64,000 nt of DNA from Vesta saturnalis (Eukaryota; Arthropoda; Insecta; Coleoptera; Lampyridae): NCBI GenBank assembly GCA_036346205.1, contig JARFJB010002037.1, positions 2,092,001 through 2,156,000 of the forward strand. The letters are read 5' to 3'. Made by a program: the position numbers and the translations under genes. Below the pieces are notes generated by a model that worked only from the letters and a program-made list of their open reading frames with translations, was not told the DNA's origin and made no database searches. This document shows, one piece after another, positions 49,211-60,629 of the stretch; within the stretch, counting starts at the first letter, position 1; every line of letters begins with the position of its first letter.

Positions 49211-49394
49211 TAATAAAATACTTATCTTTTTTGGGTTTTTTTAATGGTGTATTTTAAATTATACAATCTAAACGTTTCGGTAACACTTACAGTTATCTTC
49301 GTCAGTAGATAACTGTAAGTGTTATCGAGACGTTTAGATTGTATAATTTAAAATACACCATTAAAAAAACCCAAAAAAGATAAGTATTTTATTA
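49211..49394. repeat. 184-bp palindrome (inverted ~88-bp arms)
   Basis: The left arm (TAATAAAATACTTATC...TTACAGTTATCT) is matched in reverse by AGATAACTGTAAG...TAAGTATTTTATTA, with only a few differences, around a short centre (TCGTCAGT). The minus strand of the left arm contains CTGACGAAGATAACTG and CCGAAACG, a motif pair common near ends of some retroelements. Confidence 0.9.
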
Positions 49395-49921
49395 TATATC
49401 TTTTGGTTTAGATATAAACATCTTTAATGTAATTTGTCACAATGCAAAGCACCAAAACAGTATTTTTACTGCCCCACGTTGGGTGAACGTAACATTAGGA
49501 ATTTGATTTTCTTTCTTATCTATTAAATGTTTTATTTCCATGATTACCCACTATTACTTTCAAGTAACAATATGAAAATCATTGTGTGGTACCAAGTCAC
49601 CATCTATTGTGACTTGTTGAAAGTATATTAATGTTAAATCTACAACGCCGATTATAGAGTGCTGGTAAGTTCTTCAAAATAAAGATTATATTTGATATCA
49701 TTCAGGTGTACTAACGTATTTGCAAATAAAACGATTCATTTTGTCATATCAAGCACAAGTTTTCCCATAAATTTGGTATATTACTTCAAAGTTACACTGG
49801 GCCGTTAAGGTAGGTTTTTTCCAGGCAACAATGGATCCATCCAAATTTTATGGGGACACCTCTAAAAATAAATATCCCACCTATTTGACCAAATCATGTA
49901 GAATCTCCCGATGATTCGGAA
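49395..49921. other. Intergenic, no gene seen
   Basis: Nothing recognised before the piggyBac start. Confidence 0.45.
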
Positions 49922-52545
49922 ATGTCAGATATATCTGACAGTGAACCAGAAGAACAAGGAGATATTTTGATACAAGAACGAGTTTCAGAAGGTATAGAAA
50001 TTCTTGAAAATAATAATTATGTAGATGATGAGGCTATAACAAACGAAACCAATACATTCAGTCATGAACAAGAAGAGGTTGTAGAAGTCGAAGTTGTAAA
50101 GACGAAGAAAGTGATGAGTCACATACTGAAGAACCACAAGCATAGCCCAATAAGAGAAAAAATGCAATTAGAAAAGAAAATATTTAGTGCGTGGAAAAAC
50201 GCACTACCTTCCAACCTACAAAATGGAAATTAAAAGAAATGGAATAACTTTAATAATACGTTCATTACGAAAATAGGCAACAGTGTAAAAACAAAAACAA
50301 TAATCTATGTCAGACGTTTAAAACTTCATGTCACATAGAGGATAATAGTTTTCTAGATACTAACTTAAAAAAATTCCAAAGCCGCACGCTTTTACAAAAA
50401 TATCGGTAATGCAGCTTAAACATTTTCAATCATCTTTATTTAATTTGACACAATGTCGAACAACGCAACCTTGAAAAGGTAGCTTGCCGAATGGGTCAGA
50501 AGAACCTCTCACACCCTTGGCTTATTTCAGAAAAGTAATTGATAAGGATCTAGAAAACTTAAGGTGGAAGAATCGCTTTCACCAAAAATCCGGAGAAGCA
50601 TTTTGTCATAACCATGGCCGTTATATAAAGATTCATAGGTATATGCTTTCTTATGTCAATTTATGGGTTGCCCAGAATGTATTGGCAGAAAGAAACTGAA
50701 GTAATCGGAGTGTCAGAAACCATGTCCAGGAGCAGATGGGAACAAGAAAAAACTTAATTTGCGCAACGATAACGTAACTTTCAATGTCGGTGCGGATAAA
50801 TTATTCAAACTAAGATCTTTTTTGAACAGCGTGGTGCAAAAATGTAATCAAATACCCATGACTTAAAAAATGTGCGTAGATCCTTAACAAAGGTCGGCAT
50901 AGTTTGAAACAGTATCAAGTCCAAACCTAAGAAATGGGGCTTCGAAGCTTTTGTTATGTGTGATTCGAAAGGCATGGTGTATAATTGGGAAATGTGCACT
51001 GGCGCCATACAAGCAGATCCAGAACTTCCAGATGTCGGTGCAAGTGATAATATCGTGTTGAAGGTGGCAAAAATAATTCCACATAACATGTTTTATAAAA
51101 TATACTACGATAACTGGTTCAATAATATTCATTTGCAAGATGCACTCGCAAAAAGAGGAATACAAAGTATTGATACAATACGTTCTAATAGGCTTCAAGG
51201 ATGTAATTTTACATAACAAAGAACTGAGTAAAAAGGCCGAGGAGCTCTTGAAGTGCAAAGGACAACTTTAGATTGAGTCGACCTTATTTGTGTAAAGTAG
51301 TTTGACAAGAAGGCGTTGAATATCCTTAGCATATTTGCAGAGGCGCATACAGTAAAGAACGTGAAACGATGGGATTAAAAATCAAAGAGTAGGATTAATG
51401 TGCCTTTTCCTAGCGTGATTTTATTATACAGTGCTAGTCAAAAGTCCCCTCCCCCCCTTGTATCTTTTGAACAGTTTTACTTATACTAATGAAATTTGGA
51501 GGGTGAATATAAACGGATATAAGCTTCTCAACTAGTCATGACAAGTGACGTAATAGCCATATATGACGTCACAGGGCCACAGTGACCATTAATTTTAAAT
51601 AGTACCTTATGGCAAGTGACACTTAAACGTCGCGTTGAAGAATAATTAAACTGAATAGTCAAGGTATAAAAACTTATCAAAGTAAAAACAACGAGAGAAT
51701 TAAAAAACGTCAACTTTTTTGACAATTAACCAGAGACAGACCTTACAATCTTGATTAATTAAATGCCAAACTATAATTTTAGTACTTATTTAATTTTTCT
51801 ATCAAAATCAACCTAAACCCTAACAAAATTAGTATAACTGAATAGGTAATTTTAATACCTTTCAAACGAGATGTCACTTGCCAAAAAGTACTATTTAGAA
51901 TTATTGGTCACTGTAGCCCTGTGACGTCATATATGACTATTACGTCACTTGTCATGACTAGTTGAGAAGCTTATATCCATTTATATTCACCTTCCAAATT
52001 TCATTAGTATAAGTAAAACAATTCAAAAGATACAAGGGGGGAGGGGACTTTTGACTAACACTGTATAATCAGTTTATATGTGGCGTTGATCTCATGGATT
52101 GATAGCTTTATACAACACATCAATCAGAAGTAGAATATGGTACCTAAAAATCTATTCCCATACCATAGACCTTTGTGTAGTCAACTCATGGCTCCTTTAT
52201 AGACGTGATTGCGAACCTTGTGGTATCAGAAAAAAATAAGATTATGAATTTGGTAAAATTTAAAGCTAACGTAGCTTTAACCCTATGCTCTACTAGGCAA
52301 GTGGATTCGAAGAAACGGAGTCGACCAAGCACAGGTTGTGTTGAACAAGGTTTGGAATTTTTAAATAAAAAAGGAAAGGTAAGCCCAATGCCAACCCAAG
52401 ACATCAGGAAGGACCAAATAGGACACTGGTCAACTACATAGAACAAAGAGGTAGATGCAAATACCCAGTATGTTCTAGTCTGATACAAACCGTTTGCACC
52501 GAGTGTAAAGTGCACTTATGTTTCACACCCACAAAAATTATTTTG
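49922..52545 (+). pseudogene. piggyBac-family transposase, decayed and interrupted
   Basis: Cut-and-paste transposase of the piggyBac family. It starts MSDISDSEPEEQG at 49922. Later pieces, in shifting frames, match the family in order: EPLTPLAYFRKVIDKDL (50500), DKLFKLRSFL (about 50790), KPKKWGFEAF (about 50925), MCDSKGMVYNWEMCTG, then YYDNWFNN with a catalytic Asp and IRSNRLQGC (50956-51216). After the MITE come GVDLMD with another catalytic Asp, TSIRSRIWYLKIY (about 52110-52160) and the Cys-rich tail RCKYPVC ... CTECKVHLC (52450-52525). The first catalytic Asp region is not recognisable. Many stops and shifts, so inactive. TTAA ends were not located. Confidence 0.9.
51429..52063. mobile_element. 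635-bp Tc1/mariner-type MITE inside piggyBac
   Basis: Inverted repeats of about 180 bp: CAGTGCTAGTCAAAAGTCCC at the left, and GGGACTTTTGACTAACACTG at the right, flanked by TA (51427-51428 and 52064-52065). No coding region; the middle is AT-rich. CAGT ends and a TA duplication are typical of Tc1/mariner-derived MITEs. piggyBac sequence continues on both sides, so it inserted after piggyBac. Confidence 0.9.
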
Positions 52546-53012
52546 TTTCTTTCCATAAAAATTAACAAATGTAAACGAATATAATCAATTACCTGAATAA
52601 ATTTTTTTACGAGAATATTCAATGTTACCTCTATGTAACATACCCCATATACCATTATAAAAGTCATGCACTTAAGGTTCTAACATTTATACAGCTCGTA
52701 ATGTTCACAGAAAATATTGTGCATTTTGCACAATTTTTTTTAATAAACTGTCAAAATGCACGAGGAAAGTAAATTCTAATATTAGTTTAATGTTAAAACT
52801 TACATAACCTAATTTATATTAAAACAATTCTACGAGTATATTTGATGCGTAACTCTCTAATTACAATAGTACAGTCCACTTTACATTTTTCTTAAAATTT
52901 AAGAGTTTTGTGATATTTTAGAGATGTGCTTTAACGTTTTCTATAAAGTACCTTTACTTCTAAACCGGTTTTAACTAAAATTTGAGAAGACCGAGCTATT
53001 TCAGTGTTAACC
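52546..53012. other. Intergenic, no gene seen
   Basis: AT-rich, no feature recognised. Confidence 0.45.
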
Positions 53013-53201
53013 CTAAATACGCACACGCACACGTACACGCACACGCACAAGCACGCACACGCACACGCACAAGCACACGCACATAGTGACGCGCAGGTAC
53101 ATGCGCACGTGCACACACGCATTCATCCACCTACCTAACACTCCCTCATTCCACTGGTTAGTGGATGTTGACATACACAAGCACGCATGCTCACGCGCGC
53201 G

Positions 53202-53242
<41 letters not shown>

Positions 53243-53525
53243 TCATGCACACACATATGCACACGCGCACGCAAGCGTACATTCAAACGCACACGCACTT
53301 GCACACGCACTCGCGCTCGCATATACATACGCACACGCACACGCATACGCACACGCACACGCACACGCACACGCACACGCACACGCACACGCACACGCAC
53401 ACGCACACGCACACGCACACGCACACGCACACGCACACGCACACGCACACGCACACGCACACGCACACGCACACGCACACGCACACGCAAACCCACACCC
53501 ACACCCACACGAACACGCACGGACT
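53013..53525 (+). repeat. CACACG/CA microsatellite
   Basis: Pure CACACG repeats at about 53325-53490, flanked by mixed CA and CGCA runs. Open frames in all registers are low-complexity dipeptide runs, not genes. Confidence 0.97.
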
Positions 53526-55021
53526 CACGCGCAGGTGTTCCTATGTGACAAAACCGTAATTTACTGGCATCAACATTGTATAAGATATCCTACCTTATCC
53601 ATTACAGAATTATTTTCTGAAGTTCTATTTTTACCTGAAGATTTTTTTTACTTAAACATAAAGTTATATTTAAATAATTCAAATGTAAATTAAAGGAAAA
53701 TGCAAAGTTCACGAATATTTCATTTAGCCTATTTCAAAATAGGTTACCTCGCCCTATAATGTATAATATCGTAGAAGAACTAATTGACGAAGTTTGTATG
53801 TAAGCATCAGGTGGTTAATATTTAATTTTTTTCTAAATGCAGACTCAAATTTATTTTATAATTGAGTTGCTTTTAAGTTACAAAGGTAAAACATAGAAAT
53901 CTAACGTTAATGAATTTTTCATCTGAGATCTCATAAATCAACACAGAACTGTATATTCTGTGATTTGTATTCTGTACATTTACAAGAAAAAGAAATATAT
54001 ATTTCAATATATAAAGAAACTATGAAACATAAACAAGTGGTGTATTATATATGACGCAATACCCATTTTCTGATTGGATTTCGAAAATAAATTTTATTTC
54101 AATAAAAAGGTTGGATTTTATTGATGTAGAAAATTATAAGTAATATATGTAATATTAATAATTATGGCATAACGTACGTCTTTTATATATTCATTCTAAA
54201 AAAGACTTGTCAAACTAATTAAACACGTTTTAAATCTTAATTACATTATACTTTACTTCATCTTTTAGGAGACACAACTCATGAATTTCTTACGTCTTTT
54301 CTAAATTCTTTGCAAGGTTTCTTGTTACGATAGGGAAAATCTCACGAAAGTAAAAAAGTTTTGTGTTGTGACCCATTCTCTTTGGAAAAGTGTTTATGTA
54401 TTTATCACTTTCAGTCAATAATGAATACAGATGGAAGTAGTTGGGTTGTTTTTGAAGAAAATTTCTTATTTTATCGTTTAATGAATTAAGAACTAAAACG
54501 CTAGCGCATCTAAAATTACTCATTTACTAGTTAATTATGTAAGATTGTAAATACTGTTAATGACAGAAGTTTTAACAAAATCATTTTTACTTTTTTTAAA
54601 AATTGGGATGTTACATTTGTAAACTTTAATTAAATAAACGTTTGAGACAAAGTCGCAACGCTTTGCATTCAAACCATTGATGTTACAACTTCAAATTTTC
54701 TTTTATTGGGTAATGAAGAACTATGGTACGATATTAATTTTTAATTTTAATTTTTAATTTACACGCCCACTTTGATTTAATTTTTATAAATTTCGCAAAA
54801 TGTAAAGAGAACTGTTGTTACTTTTACCTATTTGTAGTAAAAAGGCAGGTTAACTTAAATAGAACATATTCGAATTCGTTAAAAAAAAACATGTTTGCCA
54901 ACTGCAACATATATCACTCAATGTAGCGTTAATAAAATGTATTTTCCTGCAATTTTCAAATAAGGAATAATACATAATTTACGTTTACTTAAAAGTATGT
55001 TATAAATACATCGACAGCTCC

Positions 55022-55027
<6 letters not shown>
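53526..55027. other. AT-rich intergenic, no gene seen
   Basis: No credible coding region; short frames such as the one at 54290-54523 have no recognisable features. Confidence 0.5.

Positions 55028-55091
<64 letters not shown>
55028..55091. repeat. TA dinucleotide microsatellite
   Basis: Uninterrupted TA run of about 60 bp. Confidence 0.97.
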
Positions 55092-55093
<2 letters not shown>

Positions 55094-55864
55094 ATTAATG
55101 ACGATGTAAAATAGCAATTCTAGAATAAACTGTCTTCTGGAACAATGCCATGAAGTTTACGTTGAGCAGAGCACTTTATCGGAGATGTGCCTCGGGCGCG
55201 CTTTACTGAAAAGTTTCCTTATTAAGGTTTTCTTGACGACGATAAATGCAGCACATCCGTTATAATGAAGGGATAATTTCACGTGTGCAAAATTTGCATA
55301 ATAATTCTAGACGCCGATTATAGAATTTCTGTATGAGAAGAAAATAAAAATATGGTAATTTTCCTTTTTTGCTTCTGCTTATATTAAAATAATAAGAGAA
55401 AACAGATTTGTCTTAAATAAAACCTGGATGTGTACATAAATACATTCATGTCGAGTATTAGACTGTAGAGAGGTCTTGCAGTCTTACATTCTAGTCTCCA
55501 AACGAACAACGAACCCTTCACCAAAACTTTTGAATGTAATTATAATTATTAATCTATTATTATTACAAATTTGAATTGTTTATAGTATTATCACTAATAG
55601 GTGTAGGTATTTGTATAATAATATCTATATAATTAAACTATCACAATAGACAGTGACACACATGTTTGTACAAAATCTGGATTGCTAATAGATTGTGTCC
55701 CCGACCACTAACCATTTCTTCCATATCATAACCGCCATATTGTTAAAACTTTATACATTTTATATACTTTACGTTCAAATCTAAATCATTAACTTACAAC
55801 GTCTGTAACATAACCTCACTTTCTTGACGTCAAAGATTAGTTGTGCATTGTGCTTGTTTCTATA
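55092..55864. other. Intergenic, no gene seen
   Basis: Nothing recognised. Confidence 0.45.
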
Positions 55865-55866
55865 TA

Positions 55867-57705
55867 CAGTGTGCAAAAAAAGTATGAACTACCCCTAATC
55901 ATTTGGTATTTCTTAGGTATTACGGAAAAAGCAGTTTAGTTTTTTATTTCCCCACATTCTGATGAATTCATTTGTTTTTTTTATTGGCATCAGTCAAAAT
56001 ACGAGGTCATTCACATTTTCCTTTAACGACAATACATATACATGTGATACATCATTTGAAATGTCTTGTTTCAATCAGTACGTTCCCAGATTTTTGTGCG
56101 ATTTTGTCGCGCCGTTCAATTGTGAAAATTATCATCAATTTACTACCAGTAAAGAAATAATTGTTTCTTGTTTTGTCAGTAAAAATGAAACTAATAAACA
56201 AGTTTTATTATCAATAAAACTGGAACAACGCGTAATATATGAAAAACAACAAAGAACAATAATAAAAATACTATTAAAATAATAATTATGTATTGAGGAT
56301 AAAACACATAAATAGATTCTTCTTGAACATTTCGTACCATTTCTGGTGAATTTTTCGTATTTCCGTTCTTATGGTCCATTTTAGATTAACAATATCTCTT
56401 GGTCTATTTAAAAAAATATTGGATTTCAAATAGCACTACAAAAAAAGTCCAAAGGGGGATCATATCAGGTGACCGGGCTGGCCATTTAATAGGACCCCGT
56501 CGGCCAATCCATTTTCCTGGAAACATCAAATTGAGATATTCCCGAACTTCTCTTGCATAGTGGGGCGGGGCTCCATCTTGTTGCAGTAAAATTTTTGGAC
56601 TGGCCAATTCGGGTTTATTGTGACAATTCTGGATGTACCGTTGCAGTAAAAAGTTGTTTTATTTGAGAATAAAACATTTGCAGCAAAGTTTTCATCTTGA
56701 TTACAAATTGGTTGCATAATTTCGCAGAATTGCAGTCTCCGGAGAAATTATCCTCACTTAATTTTTATACCAGACAGACTTTGTACGAGTGGTATTTTTC
56801 TTTGTGCCAAATTGTTTGCACAAAAGTGTAACTTATTCCCTTATCAATTGCTAGTTGACGACTGGTACTATGTGGATTTTCTTCAACTACCAACAGGAGG
56901 TTAACCTACATATTTTCATCTACCTTCAACTTCTCATTTTTAAGTAAATTTTTAACATATTTTCTTAAAATCTTGCAAACGATGGATTGCGAAATCGGCG
57001 TTCGTTTTGGGTGAATTTGATTGAAAAGTTGACGCACCTCGTTAGCAGGTCTGTAACGATATCCGTAACCAACCATCATAAAAATTTCAATACGGCCTTT
57101 TTAACTGAGCGACATTTTCGGTTTACGAAAAAAGGAATTTTTGAATTCCAACGTAATTACAGTAAAATCTTAGTCATATTTAACCTTACTACTTGTCAAT
57201 ACTGATGTTAATAAATACTGACGTTAATTTTTGATTACTTTTGGTTTGTTTAAGCTTATTATGACCATAACTATTATTGCATGACGCTAAGATATCGAAT
57301 TTCTTTTTCCACCATTGATTTAAAAACAAACTCAGGCTAAACAACCAAATGTAACGGTAGGTACTGAATGATAGGACTATCTTAGTGTGATTGATAATTG
57401 GTTTTTTTTTCCTGACAAAACAAGAAACAGTTGTTCTTTTACTGGGAGTAAGTTTAAGATAATTTTCACAATTGAACGATCGAAACAGCGTGACAGAGTC
57501 GCACAAAACGTACTAAGTGAAACGAGAGCTTTCAAATGATGTAGCACATACCATACAATGTCTTTTATGAAAAATGTCGGTGACGTCATATTTTTGACAG
57601 ATTTCAATAAAAAGCAAATGAATTCTATTAGAATGAGCGAAACTGGAAAACTAAATTGACGTGTTCAAGCGTTTTCCATATAGTCCATACTTTTTTTCAC
57701 ACCAC
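55867..57705 (-). mobile_element. Tc1/mariner-type DNA transposon with long inverted repeats, dead
   Basis: Ends CAGTGTGCAAAAAAAGTATGAAC and its inverted partner near 57680-57705 (CATACTTTTTTTCACACCAC), flanked by TA on both sides. The inverted repeats extend about 330 bp inward: the TGACAAAACAAGAAACA region near 57412 is matched in reverse near 56160. The element is ~1.84 kb and encloses the transposase relic at 56404-57010. Confidence 0.82.
56404..57010 (-). pseudogene. IS630/Tc1/mariner DDE transposase relic
   Basis: Minus strand, several frames. An N-terminal HTH-like part is barely recognisable (DFAIHRL near 56990). The core shows NQDENFAANVLFSNKTTFY (56526-56717), where the family has FSDEATFY, so the first catalytic Asp is changed to Asn. 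Then QQDGAPPHYAREVREYL (56404-56607) carries the second Asp, and GRRGPIKWPARSPDMIPL the third-motif region. Frame breaks and the changed catalytic residue show it is dead. The family is the insect transposase type with QQDGAPPHY and WPPRSPDLTPLDF motifs. Confidence 0.85.
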
Positions 57706-57707
57706 TA

Positions 57708-59390
57708 TTTTTTTATATTGTTAAATCTGCAAAACAGAATATAATTTAATTTTGAGAAAGAAAAGATGCTAGAAAGTGGTTTATCTAACACAATAGAATT
57801 ATTTAACAGATTTAATTTCTTGTACTAATTTTAAATTATGGTTTATTATAAATGCTAGTATATCGCTCGTTCAACGTTACAATTCCAGATTACTTATTAA
57901 TTGTATCTGCATTCACCTTTCCTTATGTTGGCTGTGTTATATTTTTCGTATCTATACATTAACATTAAGGATATTGAGTATCAATTTTTCCGAGTAGGTA
58001 TTTGAAATTATTTCAAGGGCTATCCAATGCATAATACCACATATAATTCATTTGCTTTCATTACTTTTCCAGAAAGGTTATCATTCTTTAACAAACAAAA
58101 TACATTCACATAACACAAATAAAATTAGTAGTAGTAGTAATAGCTAAGCTATCATCATCAGCGGTCGATAAATTTGTCGGTCGGTTTTGTTTATTACAGT
58201 GTCCTGCCACATATTCAATCCTCCAAATTTCCATTTCTATAAAATAATGCTATTAAATACTCATCGCTGCTCAAAAAAGGTAAATGTTGTTACTTACTTT
58301 GATCTAATCAATTTACAAATTATAAAAATATACACTTGTAATAACACAATAATAATTTAGGACAAATGGACGTTTACTGATTCATATTAGAACAAAAGTA
58401 AGTTCCTTTAAAAGTTTCCAGTAAATCCCCTAAGCTTTAATGTGATGATACGTTTTGAAGAAGTTTTAGTTTCAGGTTCTAATTGATACGCACAATAGCA
58501 CTAAGAGATCATCACGTCTTTACCCTGTTTTAAATCAATTCTTTTAAATGTAAGCTTAATTAACAGTTTCAATTTTTTCTAAGGTGTTGTTAACATATAA
58601 CTTTCCTTATATAAATTGTTTTTGTTGTTACTTTGCTCTCAACGATTTCTGGATGGAACCTCAGGTATAGAATCGTGAGAGTGTGCAATTCAGCAAATAC
58701 TCAACATGGTACTTGAATTTTGTTACCCACGATCCTAGTATCGTCTTAATCTATTGACTCACTTAATACACAGGTTTACTTTTTTCGACTTTATTTTATA
58801 CCATTTCAAGGTCTTATATATAACTTTTATTACTCGACTTCTAACGAAGGAACATTAGGTACTTAGAAGAACAATATCCAAGTTTCCCTACATTGCTATG
58901 TTTTTAAGCAGTACTTTGATGGAACCTCTGGTAACAGGTTACATAAAAAATCTGATCGGATACTTTCTCAATACTCAGGAGCTCAATACACAGCTCAGTG
59001 CTCATTTTTTGATTAGTTTCACAAATAGTTTTACGCAGCTTATAAATTTAGTTTGTTATTATGGTAGATACACTTTAATGTCCGAAGATGTGGGTCACGT
59101 TAAAACTAGTGACCATCTGCTGATGAAGGATATAATAAACAGGTTGTGAGGAAGGTTTTTAGTATTACCACACTCCTGGATAGACTTGCAGTTGATTCAG
59201 TGTAAAAACCGATATACGTCATTAATGTATACAGCATTATGACACTTTCTCTCTAATATGGCAATAGATACTGGACTTACTAACTTTCTAGTTCAATTGC
59301 ACTTCCTTTCATTTTACTCACAATTAAATATGTTAATGTCTATGTAAAACTTTAAATCATAATAATAATAATGAATAATAACAGCTACTT
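57708..59390. other. AT-rich intergenic, no gene seen
   Basis: An 83-codon frame at 58898-59149 has no recognisable domain and is probably chance. No RNA gene seen. Confidence 0.5.
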
Positions 59391-59766
59391 GGTCTGTTAC
59401 CCGAGCGGCGTGGTTTTAAACCAGGCCAAGGTAGCCGGTTTTCTAAACTGGAGAAAAACCACAACACTCGTTCTCGGAGGTAGTAAATTTTTAGTGGAAA
59501 GTGCTAATAACCGTTCATAGTTGATGGGCATAGAGTTGCATGGCACTTCCTTGGTGATTAGATCTCGATGAATTAATACAAATACAAAAAAAAAGATAAT
59601 AGTAAAAACAATAATAATAATAACAATAGTAGTAATAAAAAAAATTGTTTATAATTAATTAGTATTACGTATTTATGTAATGTTTTCATCTCACTTTGTT
59701 AATGAATTGTGATATATGAATTTGTGGTTTGTGAAATAAAGAAATAATAATAATAATAATAACACT
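59391..59766 (+). mobile_element. Short retroelement tail (SINE-like or LINE 3' end) ending in AAT repeats
   Basis: A block beginning GTTACCCGAGCGGCGTGG, with internal structure unlike the AT-rich surroundings, ends AAATAAAGAAATAATAATAATAATAATAAC. The same AATAAAGAAATAATAATAA tail ends the LINE at about 62236-62258. The start resembles a polymerase III A box, but no B box was found. Confidence 0.4.
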
Positions 59767-59900
59767 ACAAATAATGATAATGCTTAAGGAAAGATGTTCC
59801 ACAATTGTTATTGATAAAGAATAGACATCCACTAGAAAGTATTGACAGGGTTAAAGAATTAAGAACAATATATTTAGATGATCCTAACACACTAATTGAT

Positions 59901-59945
59901 TTCTGCTCCTGGTAACTCGAACTGTTCGAGTTACCAGGAGCAGAA
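59901..59945. repeat. Perfect 45-bp inverted repeat
   Basis: Two 22-bp arms, TTCTGCTCCTGGTAACTCGAA(C) and its exact reverse complement, around a single T at 59923. Could form a hairpin or cruciform. Confidence 0.97.
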
Positions 59946-60063
59946 CACGAATACTTGAAAATGGCAGATGAGATTATGCCGAAACGTCGTCATTGCAACA
60001 TCGGTTCTTTTAAGAACCATGGAGGAGAATCTACGCGAGACCAAGCCCGGAAGAACATCAACT

Positions 60064-60147
<84 letters not shown>
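60064..60147. repeat. AT microsatellite with ATAC interruptions
   Basis: TA runs with three TATACA interruptions. Tyr/Ile runs in reading frames here are artefacts. Confidence 0.95.
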
Positions 60148-60148
<1 letters not shown>

Positions 60149-60250
60149 GAAAGGAAGGGGAGGGAATAAATCACACTAAAATGAAAGAATAAATTTTAAG
60201 CTTTGACAATCTCTGTGATTCGTTATAGTTTTGTAATAATTGACTAGAAA

Positions 60251-60618
60251 TTAAAAGAAATTCAAAATTTAGAGAGAAAAACTAGAAAGTTCCTGACTAT
60301 TAATGGTTTGCTGTACCCCAGACAAGACGTTCAAAGATTGTATGTGAAACGAAAGTCAGGTGGCACAGGTTTACAACAAATAGAAGCAAGTCTTTCTAAT
60401 ATAATAAACAACCTCAGTTTTTACATAATGAATAACAGTGACCGAGACTATATACTAGAAAATATAAGGAGGTATGGGTAACGTCAACCAAAAACAAAAT
60501 CTATCTTTAGAAAATCTCAAGAAATAGTAGAGAAAATATACAAACGAACTCCAATAGAACAAAAGGAAGAAGAAGCAGAAGTAGATTTGTATGTGAGGGT
60601 AAATCAGATATTAACCGC
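60251..60618 (+). pseudogene. LINE pol fragment, downstream of the reverse transcriptase
   Basis: Open stretch with LKEIQNLERKTRKFLT, INGLLYPRQDVQRLYVKRKS and GGTGLQQIEASLSN. This matches the conserved region (LDRKTRK, H-P-R-x-D-x-x-R-L-Y, R-x-x-GGRGL) after the reverse-transcriptase domain of non-LTR elements of the R2/R4 (Dong-like) type. One in-frame stop (RRYG*) precedes further residues (KIYKRTP, DLYVRVNQI). The sequence is then cut by the mariner copy at about 60630-61800 and resumes at 61850. The catalytic RT domain is not present. Confidence 0.7.
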
Positions 60619-60629
60619 AATTTGTTGTT

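Noticed and set aside
53086..53693. Reading frames of T/H, R/T and A/H repeats
   Set aside because: Translations of the CACACG microsatellite.
58650..58950. Two similar GGATGGAACCTC(A/T)G words followed by GT, possibly microexons
   Set aside because: No compatible acceptor or continuing frame could be joined between them.
58898..59149. 83-codon open frame
   Set aside because: No recognisable domain, no neighbours or splice context, AT-rich composition like the surrounding non-coding DNA.
59391..59480. Possible tRNA gene from an A-box-like GTTACCCGAGCGGCGTGG
   Set aside because: No matching B box, no acceptor-stem pairing found; kept only as a retroelement tail.
59955..60010. AGATGAGATTATGCCGAAACGTC as a hammerhead ribozyme
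   Set aside because: The required CTGANGA core is changed (AGATGA) and no stem II can form.
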